From contig OZ237742.1 in the NCBI GenBank assembly GCA_965178125.1, forward strand, positions 1,302,001 to 1,366,000: a stretch of 64,000 nt of DNA, in the 5' to 3' direction. Below are positions 23,101-33,800 of this stretch, one piece after another (the stretch's first letter is position 1; the number at the start of each line of letters is the position of its first letter). The position numbers and the translations under genes are program-made. The stretch is from Bilabrum cf. latius (taxonomy: Eukaryota > Bigyra: Bicosoecida > Bigyra > Bicosoecida). Below the pieces are notes generated by a model. That model saw only the letters and a list, made by a program, of their open reading frames with translations. It was not told the origin of the DNA and did no database searches.

Positions 23101-24007
23101 TCATGACGTGGCTTCGAGCTCCCGTGGGATTGTGCTGGCGATCAAGGACGGAAGCGCAGATGGCTCTTCTGCAGATTACGTGTGGACTCGCCAATTGGCT
23201 GGGTGGACAAAGGCCAGGGATCCCGATCGTCCAGCTTCGAACGATTCCGCCTGCCCGTTCATGTACATCGTTGGGTCTACAGCAGTGGAGGCGCAAGCGT
23301 GCGATGGGTACGTGCCTGGAGCAGTCGCGAGCACATCATCATCTAGCACTGGAGGTTCGATGGCAGTCGCCAGGCTTTGGACCACTCATTACGAGGACTC
23401 CACGAGCGAGGCAGCCTCGTACAGGCACGTGCTGGTGGACGGCGTGGGTCCCAGCGAGGCGGTCTCCTTCTACCACCTCAACGCAGAGCACGCCGAGAGC
23501 GACGCGAACTTCGAGGTGCGCCGCCCCGAGGGCGCGGTGGACATGTACGGGGTCAAGAGCGAGGGGAAGTACTGCGTGGGCTGGGTGAGCGGGCCGCGGG
23601 CAGGAGCCAACGTGACGGTGTGGGGGCATGGAGGGAACGCCTGTCCGTTCGCTGGGCAGTACCCGGCCAAAGTGGGGCGGCACACGCCCTCCCTCTATCG
23701 GGTGACGCTGCCGCCAACCAGCTCCATTCGCGAGACATCTCACGAGGCAGCTGGGCGGGGACGGGTCCTCTTCGCCGGTGTGGCCCCCATGGACTCCAAG
23801 GGGACGCTCGCGGTCACTCGCGATGAAGGTCACGGCTGCCACTTAGGGCGAGGGGCTGGTCTTGGCGGGGACGTTGTGTGTGCATCCCCAGCCAACTGGA
23901 CTGCGCTGGTGGTGGAGCAAGCTGCAGGGACGCAGTCAGCGCCTGCCCAGCTGCAGCTGCGGCCGCTCGAGAGGCCGTCCACCTGCCGCCTGGACCTGGA
24001 CTTCTGA
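20105..24007 (+). CDS. Secreted two-domain beta-helix protein, GH55-like (pectate-lyase-3 repeats)
   Basis: Large secreted carbohydrate-active protein of 1300 residues. ATG 20105 opens a signal peptide (HHPLVALSALIHVSFVVAG). An N-terminal region of about 400 residues with a jelly-roll/LamG-like look (TIDSVTLVLDSETANLTLAC) is followed by two pectate-lyase-3 entries. These are ADPTGVGDSTLAINRAIAWA with YLPPGEYRVS near residue 450, and RTYGVKADGITDDTEALKRL with QLPAGVILVSEQI near 900. Two such domains in one chain are the arrangement of GH55 exo-beta-1,3-glucanases. In-frame TAGs at 20504 and 21209 lie between the signal peptide and the first helix, so the secreted form depends on reading them. 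Stop is TGA at 24005. It is divergent from SEC13. Confidence 0.8.
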
Positions 24008-24082
24008 CCCGCATCGTGTATTCTTTGTGTTTGTGGATGCTGCATCGCTAGTGCTTAGTAATATCGGTATTGATGTTTCGCA

Positions 24083-26434
24083 TCACCGCTCCATCTTGTT
24101 CTTCAGTCTGTCATGCTGCAGCTCGAGCCTCTCCAGCTCGGACATGCCGTGCACGCCCGCATCACCCGCTCCGCCGCCCCTGCGAGTAGCACCTGCGGCT
24201 CTACTTCGCGCCCCACCCCCGCCGACACGCTTGGTCCCACGCATGGGTCTAGCCACAGCCCCGACGGACCTTCCCGCCCGAGCCAGCGCACTGATACCGC
24301 GGGGCTCGTGGCCTCCTCTCGCACGGCCGCCGTCCCGTCCCACCGGGCTGGGCGCTGCGGCCTGCCGCGCGTTCGGGTCCACGCCCATCTTCTGTTCCCT
24401 CACGCGGGCCGCAAACTCCAGGGCCCGCTGCCGCTTCGAGGGCACAGCCCGGGCCTAGGCCATTCTCGCAGCCTCCTCCTCCTGCGGGGAGGGCCTGTGG
24501 CTGTGGCTCGCCTCGATCGCACCTCTGGGCCTCGCACCCGCGCGCTCCAGCGGAGAGGGCGCCCCCCCACCCTGCCTGCCACCAGCCCGACCCAGAGCCG
24601 CCTTGTTCCGCTGCCGGGCTCGCTCAGCGAATACTGCCGCCCGCTGCGCCTTGGCACGCGCCGCCCTCACCTGCTCGCTGTCCAGGTCGGGGCCCAGCCC
24701 GCCCGGCTCGCGCCTGGCCTGCAGTCCCTTGCGCGAGAAAGCCCCCGCGGGCTGCCTGACCGCCGCCTCCCTCTCCTCCTAGTACCTGTCTCTGTACTCG
24801 CCCAGCGTCTTGGGCCTGTACCCCACGGGCCGGGCCCTCCTTCCGAATGCCAGCGGATCCTCCAGCTCGCGCTGCCTCTGCTTGGCCTCCCTTGCCCGGC
24901 GCACCACTTCTTCTCTGGAGAGTGCGGCGGAAGTACCGGGTCCGGGCTTAGAGCCGGAGCTGCCATTTCCCCCCGGCCTTGTACCTGCTGGCTTCCTGCT
25001 GGCTGCACCACGGTCCACTGCCCGCTGCTTCCCGATCCTCTTCGGCCCCGCAGTGCTGAACCCCCGGCCAGCCGGGCCTCTCTACGGGCTGGTCTGCACC
25101 GGGGACTCGCGCCCCACTCCCGGCGGCGAACCGAGCATCTGGCTTGATTCCCCTGCATGGCGGTCCTGTGCTCCTTGCTGCTCTGCTCCCCTGGCCTCCC
25201 GATCCGCAGTGGGTACCCTGTGCAGCACTGGCTGCATGGGGATCGAGCCAGAGTCATGGCCTGAGGTGCTGGGTTGATCCTCGAGCTCCCGGTCCTGCTG
25301 CTCTATGCCCTGATCCGAGTCGAACGAATCGTCCATTCCAAGCGGTGCATTCCCCGCCCTAGCGTCGTACTGGACGGCAGCTAATGCCTCTGCACCTTCA
25401 CCGTGAACCAAAAGGTCATCGCCTGCATCTGCACCGGCTTGACCCCAATGCACCTCCGCGGTGGCGCTCGCACTTGCATGCACTGCACCTTGGTCGCCAC
25501 CGCCCTCAGGGATGTAGTACACCGCAGGACCCCCTGCTTGGGCAGCATTCTTCTTCGCCCCGGTGCCTGCATGCCAGCTCTAGACCGCCGGCAAGCCACC
25601 CGGCCCCTCGCTCCCACGGCCACCAGCCCGCACTGCGTTCAGGTGCTCGTCCCGGAGGCGTGGGCTTTGCTTGCCCGCTGGCGAGGCCGGGGGCAGGCCC
25701 CTGGCAGCGGGGGGGACCCCGCCCCCAGCTGGGGGTGTCCTGGGGGGCATCATGGGGGGCACGTCGAAGGCAGACTGCGTGATTGCCGTGTGCAGGCTGC
25801 CTCGGCTCACCGCCTCCATGGCCCAGCCGCCTCGCGCCCCTGCTCCTGCCTAGCCGCTGGATCGTGACCCATCGGCATCTGGGCGCCAGTTCCCATGCTC
25901 ACGAGATGCACCAGCCCCCGCCATTCCCCGGCCCGCTACAGACCCCCTGCTGCCCGCCCCCAGCATGGTGCGGGGACTGGCCTGGGAGGCGCTCTCGAAG
26001 TGCGCGCCCGTGATGCTGCTCGCGCGAGAGGGGGGCGAGCCGTCCTTGTACTGCATCGAAGGGGACGGGCTCGGCTGGCCCCTGGGTGGAAGAGCGGTTG
26101 ACGCGACTGAGGTGCGCCCTCCAGGCGGCTGCTGCTGTGGGAGATCGACATGATGCTCGTCTCGCTCAGCAGGCTGCTGCTGCTGCTGCTGCTACGAACG
26201 GGCTGCCAGTGGTGGCGATGCCTTTGGCAACTCGGGAGGAACCAAGCTTTCTGCCACTGCAGGTTCGCTGCCAATGGCAAGGCCAAGCATATCTCTTGCT
26301 CTATTGCTAGCCTTGATGCCTGATTGGCTGTCGCCGTGCTGTTTGCTAGTCTCGAATCCAGCGCCATTCAGATCTACTTGGTCAACACTAATCTTCTTTA
26401 CAGATGGGGACGCATACGGCTACAGGGGCTACAT
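24083..26434 (-). CDS. Basic, coiled-coil-prone protein, possibly microtubule/cilium associated
   Basis: I do not recognise a family with certainty. The frame is continuous from ATG 26434 to TGA 24083 (783 residues) with TAG codons at 26429, 26420, 26192, 25850, 25580, 25082, 24779 and 24455. The second codon is itself TAG. The TAG at 26192 directly precedes five CAG codons, extending a Gln run. The C-terminal third is charged and helical: LSREEVVRRAREAKQRQREL, then PKTLGEYRDRY, GGLGPDLDSEQVRAARAKAQ and a final ELERLELQHDRLKNKMER. The TLxEYR followed by GGLGPDL arrangement recalls some eukaryotic ciliary or cytoskeletal proteins, but that is a weak memory match. The first ~75 codons are duplicated at 54085-54309. 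Confidence 0.6.
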
Positions 26435-27223
26435 AGTTCGCATGGAACTACCATGCATCGCAGAACCCTTCGCTGGGCTCGTCTTGGACGGAGATAGCGG
26501 CGACGTGCTGCGTCTCGACTGCTACTTCTTCTGCCTAGCAGCACGCCGTGCCCGCAGGGCCTGAACGCCAGATGCCTAGCTCTACTTCTGTTCCAATGAT
26601 CTTGCATGCCTGCTGCTATACGACATCACTAAAAACAAGCGACAATCGGGCTGACTATGCTGCCATTTTGACTTCCATCCGTTGGCAGTCGTCATACCGC
26701 AAGCACAGCAGTGACCGATTCTGAGGGACGCCCGCCCGTCACCGTGCAATGGGGCACAATACTGGAGGGAGTTAACGGCCAGGGCTTGTCCGCCAGCACG
26801 AACGAGTCTACCCCTGAGCCTCCATCCCCGCCGTCACTGCCAGTGGCATCATGATCGCTCTCCCACCACCGCCGCACCAGCTCCCTCACCGTTGTTCCCC
26901 CGATGCCCAGCGACTCCCACTGCGACACCCCGTCCTGGCAGTGCATCCAGCAGCTGTGCAGGAACTGCCCGCCCTGGCCCGAAGGACCGCCTGCCAGGAC
27001 CGTCGAGGTGCCCAGCGCCTGCAGGAATTGGTGCCGCCAGTCCCCGTTAAGTTGGTTGCGCTGCAGTGGGGTGCAGTCCGAGTTGTTCCTCTCGCAGGCG
27101 GCCCATCCCGGGGGCGTGCTGGGCAGCCACGTCGGTGCGAAGATGTTCCCCAGCTGGTACGTGTCGTACCCGCTCTGCAGAGGCAGGGTGGGCGCCTTCG
27201 TGAAGGGCGCCGTGTACTGCGGG
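26224..27223. repeat. Segmental duplication, copy A (partner 54104-55168)
   Basis: This segment carries the 5' end of the gene at 24083-26434 plus the 3' end of a pectin-acetylesterase gene. It is highly similar over its length to 54104-55168, apart from small indels near the acetylesterase stop. Similarity starts at TTGGCAACT and ends at CGTGTACTGCGGG in both copies. Confidence 0.85.
26692..27223 (-). pseudogene. Truncated pectin acetylesterase (C-terminal half only)
   Basis: The reading frame ends at TGA 26692. It matches the complete enzyme at 54691-56129 from about the YTVPFTKAPILPLQSGYDTY region to near the C-terminus. It includes GWAACERNNS, LAGGPSGQGG and the SCWMHCQD segment that bears the expected catalytic His. 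The N-terminal half with the GCSAGG nucleophile is absent: homology stops at 27223 and unrelated sequence follows. A small deletion also changes the last residues after DKPWP. It cannot encode an active enzyme by itself, so I call it a remnant of the duplication. Confidence 0.8.
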
Positions 27224-27890
27224 TCCCCAATTTTCCTGCCAGTGGGGCCCAAATACCCGTCATCCTCCGGTGTTCAGAACCATCTGCCAGCAGGTGGGCG
27301 ATCGCCCCGGATGGTAGTTATTCCTCGTCGTCGGCCATATAAGGCGGACGACCTTGGCGCTGTCCGCCGCAGATGGCCGACGACGAGGACCCGGGGCGAG
27401 CGGGGCGGGGGCGATCTTGCAGAGAGCGTCCGCCGCAGATGGGGGCGGGCCACTTGGCGCCGGTCCGCTGCGGGTGGGAGCGCATACCAAGCCGACTGCG
27501 TATGAGTTAGGTGACTGTGCGCTGGGACTGAGTCTGGTACAGCTCGAACGTGGAATGGCCCCGATGCCGGTCAGTGGAGGATCGGAGCCGACCGGAGATT
27601 GAGTGAATGACAGACGAAACAAACGCTATGAAATCAACGCCATGCAATAACAACATACACATTGAGGCCGACGCCTTAGGCCAGGAGTAACCCATTCGTG
27701 TCTCGGCACTGCAGCGCTATCCACCTGACCCGCCCCAAGGTATGCAAAACACCCCTTCAAGCTGGCGGACGTTCCAGAGAGGGCGATCACAGAACGAAAT
27801 CGGTGCGGCTCCGTCCCAGTCGAATGGCCTCGGGTCGAGTCCGCCGCCGTCCATCGGGGAAACGGAGCCTTGAGCCATCTGCCGCGGACG
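27224..27890. other. Intergenic region with a hairpin and dispersed GTCCGCCGCAGATGG motif
   Basis: No gene recognised. The region holds a perfect inverted repeat (27323-27388) and several copies of a GTCCGCCGCAGATGG-like motif: 27362 and 27428 forward, a relaxed copy near 27463, and an inverted copy at 27875-27889 with one mismatch. It separates the giant gene's 3' end from the acetylesterase fragment. Confidence 0.5.
27323..27388. repeat. Perfect inverted repeat (16-bp outer arms, 7-bp inner arms)
   Basis: Outer arms CCTCGTCGTCGGCCAT (27323-27338) and ATGGCCGACGACGAGG (27373-27388) are exact reverse complements. Inside them GGCGGAC (27343-27349) pairs with GTCCGCC (27362-27368). The structure could form a strong hairpin in DNA or RNA. 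It could be a terminator-like structure, a small mobile-element end or a protein-binding site. Confidence 0.7.
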
Positions 27891-30800
27891 TCAGCTCCCA
27901 TCCCCGGCAGTCGGTAGCAAATGTCCGTCCCCACCGGATGGTGTCGGATGGGCTCGCCGCGGACCGGAGCTGACAGCGGGCCTTGCCGGTCCAAAGTGAC
28001 CGAAACTGTTTGACGCAGTTGCCCCCGTCCTTTCTTGCTTGCTCTGCAGTCTACCTGCCGTGAGTGCTGCTGGTCGCGATTCCGACCCGTCACCAGGCTC
28101 CGCAATGTTCGGGATTACCGATGGGCGTGCAGTGCTACTGGACTCAAGCAGCTGCTGCCTCTTGTCCTCCCGCCACACTTGAACACCGGTGTACAGCAAC
28201 ACACCGCCAGCCACGAAGTTCACAGCACACAGTCCCAGAGTCACAATCACGCTCGTGCCCTGCAGACGGGACGACAAAGTGCCCTGACCCCCAGTCCCCA
28301 CTAGAGTGTCCCCATCCATCCCAACCAACGAGCCGTTCCCTCCACCCTGCTCCTGCAGCATTCCACCACCACTGCCGCCATCTCGTTCACCGGTCAGACC
28401 CGCCGACTCCAGCTCGGCCGCCTCAGACAGCGCCATGTCCTCGCTTCGCAGGTACATGACTGAGAGCACCTGGGTCATGGTGAGCGCCAGCAGACACACC
28501 AGCTCTGCACGGTTCAGCAGCAGCTGCTCGTAGGGGTAGTACAGAGCGTGCAGGACGAGCGCACCTACCGAAATGCTGATGGACAGCAGCACGGCATTGT
28601 ATGGCTCCGTGACCAGTGACCCAATGGCCACGATGGCAACCTTTTTTACCATCACAAGTGACTCCCAGGCCTGCATGCTCCGACCAATGTTGTACCCACT
28701 ATAGAGGAACCCATACAGCTCAAAGAAAGCATCGTTGTGCCGCAGAATGTGCGAATCTGTGCGATATAGCAAAGTGCCGACTCCAATAGGCAATCCCAGG
28801 CCAAGGATCAGCAGCACTGCACCTGCCCCTACCTGCAGCCCGACGTGACTCCCTTCGTGGCACTCTATGCGCAGATCGCGCTTGAGGTACACCCTGCCTC
28901 CGATTGCATCTGGCAGGCAGTCAAAGACCGACAAGGCCATGGAAGACACCACTGTATAGGACAGGCACGCCACCAGCACGGCTGTCCCCATGAAGCGAAG
29001 ACCCAACAAGTACTCCAGCAGAGCATCGAGAGGTCCAACTGCACCGCCGCTCATGGTAGTTGGCTGCGATGTCGGCAAAGGTAGGGGATCTCCAACAGCT
29101 TGTAGAGGGTTTTCCATGTTGAAGCCTATTCCAGTATCTCCCGCACGTAAAGTTTGAGGTTGACTCGAAGCTAGAGATTGGCGTATGGAGGTCTGCGTCA
29201 CTGGTACCTTGGCAGTTTGCGCGGCTTCACCACAAAATACGTCGGGTCTGCTAACAACCCGAGGCTATTCAGTAGGCTAGAATGCCGACTTGCTCGAGAG
29301 TGTGGACAGTTTGCGACTAGCACCTCGAGATCTACCACCCGAAAGACCTCTGTCTCGACGCTTGCACCGCTGCGATATGCATGCCGTTGCTGATGAACAG
29401 ATAGACAAGCCTGTGTGTCGCACCTTCACCCCTGCGAATGCCTCTACAAGGAATGCTAGGAGGTTCATCACAATGGCTACCGCACTCACTACCACCGGAA
29501 ATAGAATTGCTGTGTAGAACACCGTGTAGAAGCTCGGACGTACCGCACACTGCAAAGGGCTGCCTGCAAACAGGCTTGATCCTGCTGTCTCGGTCCATCC
29601 CATCAGCATCCGGAACGTCTCTGTCCCCTTGGCTTTGTATAGCCCCAAAGTGCCTAGCGCTGTCACGTAGTTCATGCCGATCCTAAACACCACTCCAATG
29701 CGCTTTGATCGACTCTGTGCCTTAAGCACTGCAACGTAGAAGATACCAACTGCTAGTGCTAGCACACCTAAGCCCACCAAGGCCCAATTACGTGCCAAAG
29801 AACCGCACTCAACGCATTCTCCAGGTGTTGAGCTGGCCCCGAAGCCCTTCTCTTCGTCGCATACAGCACAGAGGGGACCTGAGTGTCCCTCTGCACAGGC
29901 CAGCACCCGTTGGTCTCTGTCAATGACACAAGCCTCTGCGTGAAGGCACTCGTGCACCTCGGACTCGGCCGTGAGCAGCCTTTCTCCGGTACTGGCATTG
30001 ATCATAGGGGATGACCCGTCATCGGGCACCAAGTACCACCCCTTCCTAGGCAGCTGCAGGATTCCACCTGCGCACGACGCGAATCCCAGCTCATTTGGAC
30101 AGGACTTGCACGCCTAGCCGTCGCCCCCGAGAGCGTACGACAGAGGTGGACAGTCCCCGCACCGGACCCCTCCCAACCCCGTAGGCTCGCTGCCTGGTCC
30201 ACATGGCTATACCTTGATGCGACTACGGATCGGTGTTCCCGGCATGCGCACCGACTCGCCACGGAAGCACACCACCTCAATATCGTATGTCATCCCAGCC
30301 CTGCCCAGAGCAGCGATAGCTGGCCACTCCACCAGCCCCCCCCGTGCCACTGCAGAAGGATTGAACAGGAGCACCGAAGGATCGTCCGATAGCAGCCTTG
30401 CCTCGCAGCTCACGTGCACCTCGTCCACGGCCCGCACAGGTGGGTCCACTTCAGCGTGCCCGTCCCAAACCGTGACTATCTCAAGCGCCATTTCGAACGG
30501 TTCCTGGGACTACACCGATACTGGAGGGTTTACAGCCCACCGAGCCACATCACCACGCATCCTGACCTCAGCTCGATGTAGCACTGACTCGCCGCCTTGC
30601 TCCCGGAAGCACTCCATTTCAAGGGCAAGGGCCTGCCCATAGTCCGCCTGCAGCACCAAGCGATCCAGTGGGACCACACCTCCGAGCGATATGATTGCTG
30701 CCCGCTCCAGTGAATCAAGGGCCGCAACCTCTGGAAGCAGCTTGCGTGCTGGCAGACCCGCTGATCCCGTGAGTGTTGCGGCGTGCTAGCTGTCGGGGTC

Positions 30801-33800
30801 CATGCCCAGCTGCTCCATCCGAGCCTAGCGCTGGTCCAGCTGGAGATCCAGTACATCAAGATCCACGGATGGCCTGTAGCCCCCAGCAGGAGGCACCAGC
30901 AAGGCTGCAGTCACCTGCGTGGGATCCTAGCTCCCATCGTGCTCTAGCGGTGGCCTCACCCACGGCCGAGATGCATCGTCAAGGAGACTTGCAGCCTCGT
31001 CCAAGCGCACGATACACTGCGCAGGAACGGGCCTACCTTGTCCGTCTGTATCCTGCAAACCCACAGCCCCGGCAGGTCTGATAGGCAGCGGCTGCTGCGG
31101 CGTGCTGGGCTTGGCCACGGTGCCTGGCGATTGCAAAAAACTCAGTTGAAGCTCAGGCAGTTTCACGTGTAGCTGCGGACTGACGACGATGCGTTCTGAC
31201 AGCTGACACTACACTACCAGCTGTGCCCTTGATCCTCTATCTGCCAGTAGCTGCATGCACAGCGTAGCAATGGAAGCACCGCTTCCACTTGCTTGCACTT
31301 GTGGGCGAGCAAATGTGAAAGCTTCTCCGCCTTTCAGCCTCGCTGCCTCGTTGCCTCCACTCGAACCGGCCACAGATAAGCTGCAGCTAGTTGCAGCAGC
31401 CTCCGTTGGCGACAGCGGCACGAATACCAGACCACCAAATCCATCCACATACGACTTCGTAATGCTCACCGCGACCGGGTGTGTATCGCCATACAGCACC
31501 TTGAGCGGAGAGCTCGCTTGATCATTTCCAGAGACATCTGAGGCCAGCAAGTCCACGGCCTGTTCCACAGCAAGTGGATCAGTTGCCGGGCACTGTACGG
31601 TGGACGAGCTATAAACATCGTTCACGTGCGTCCATTCAAGAGACACGGTGGGCACCTGTATCTGCAGCAAGCTGCCTGTCACGGCACGCGAGTTGCCCTG
31701 TGACACCCTCGGGCCGTCTCGCGATCGCACTGCCCCTCCAGTCAGCCACTGGCATGTGGCATCCACAGTGCTCACGCTGTCGAAGTCAGATGCCACGCCC
31801 AGCGAGTGAGCCTGCGCCACCGCCGGCAGAGCACTCGACGTCGTGCACGCGGCGCCCGAGCGCTGATCCCGCTGCCATGGCTCGGGCACCGGCACGGTGT
31901 ACATGCGGGTCCAGCCCACAAGGTCGCCATTCAAGATAGTCCCGGGATCCGACAGCGAAGATGTCGACACGCGCAAGGCATCGCATCGGAGCCTTGGCGA
32001 GGACTCGCACGTGCTGGCATCGGGCCCGCCCAGCGCCTGCCATCCACCCACAGTCGCCATGGATCGATGCAGCCGCAGCAGCGCGGTCGCGGTCTGGTTG
32101 GCCTCTTGCAGCTGGCCAGCTCGCGCTGATTGCGTCCTGCATCTCAGACTCAGGCTCGCATCCTGGCCGGCCTCAAAGGCGCCAGACTACGGCGCATCCC
32201 ACAGCCCCGGCCACGCATCCGTCAGATTGCACGGCAGCACCATGCTCACCACCACCCGAGGAGCTGGCAGTGCCGGCTGCAGCTCGGCATCGGTCACGCG
32301 CACATCCGGAGCTGACCCGCTCAGGATGTAGTTGCGGCTCACGCTGGGCATGGCGGCAGTCGGCGCCACCGTGTCCACGGACGCCTATTGACCTTCTTGC
32401 TGACCCGCTGCCGTCAGCAGATCATGCGCCGCGGCTCGCCACGCGTCCAGCTCCCCGCCCTCGCCCGTCCACCAGCGCACCGCCATGGGCGGCACCAGCG
32501 CCAGCAGGTCCGATGCCTCACTGGCGTGGGCAGAGTGCATGAAGGTCTCGCCCGTGATCCACGTGGCCTCCACAGACAGGTACGCCGCTCCGCCACGGTG
32601 CATGGCGGTGTCCAGCTGGTCCGCGCGCAGTGTGGCCAGCCCGACACGCTGAAACCTCGCCGCCCATTGCAATGCGCTGCTGCCCAGCCCCCGCACCAGC
32701 GGCCGGCTGTCAGAAGCGTTGGCAAGGACGATGCTGGAGGCCGGCAGCGGGGCGCGGTCGGTCTGGGACTCACGGCCTGCCACGAGGTGGGGCATGATCA
32801 GGCGGCCCGGCCACTGGTGGTCAGATCGTGTCGCTGCTCCGGGGGTCTTGCGCAGATGCAGCTGCACCTTGGCGGCTTGCTCGGAGTCCAGGCGGGAGCT
32901 GCCGCTGCGCTGCATTGTCCCGCGCACCAGCAGTCTGTCGAACGGAGGCACCGCACTCACCGTGGCCACAGGCGCTGGCACCAGCCCCAGCACCTGCCCC
33001 TCGGGCTGCACCTGACCGACGACCTCTCGAGGAGTGGAAGAGGTGTCCTGGTCGAGGCTGTGCGACCAAGGAGCCACAACCACCACAGGCGCCATGGATG
33101 CGTTGCTGGATCTGTGCGCCGCGCCTTGCGCCACTGTGTCGGCGATCTGCGTGGCCATGCTGTCTCGATCCAGGGCCACCGACAGCGGCAGCACGTCTGC
33201 TCGCAGCAGCGGACGCACGGCTGACGGGGCCCGCATCATGCTGTACGTGCCTCCCCATGCGCATCGAGCTCCGAGCACCACCGATGATGACGACGATACG
33301 CCGGCTATGCCCACATGCGGGAACTGGACACGCGCCACCCCACTGCTGGACGACAGGCCCGTGGTGGCGTTGTCCACGGCCCGGAGCTGTGCCTGGGCCT
33401 ACTGCAGCTGGGAGGAGCCCAGGCCCTCCTGATCTGCCCAGGCACCATCGTCGACTTCCGCTTGCAGCGTGGCGGTGGCGGCGTGCAGGCCTGCTCCGGC
33501 CGGCAGCAGACTGCTTGACGGCGCCTCCGCATCGCCTAGATCCTCCCACGCAGGCACGCCGTCCCAGGAGATGTTGCCCACCAGACGGGGAGACTCCAGG
33601 TTGCCCCCTGCAGCCGCACGACCCGCTGCGCCATCCCGCCACGGGGCCCAGGCTTCCAGTGTCAGCGTGCAGCTGATGCTGGTGGCATACTGCAGCAGGT
33701 CCCGAGATCCCACGCCGCTCACCTCCAGCACCACCTCGGGTGCTGGCGTCAGTGGCTGCACGTCGCTGCCGAGACTGGGCAGCGCCGAGGGCCAGTCGGG

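Noticed and set aside
30530-30859. Short minus-strand ORF in a different frame from the giant gene, suggesting a frame change or intron near 30.5-30.9 kb.
   Set aside because: The giant gene's own frame remains open there through TAG codons (30510, 30927), with sensible sequence such as GESVLHRAEVRMRGD, so the other ORF is a shadow.
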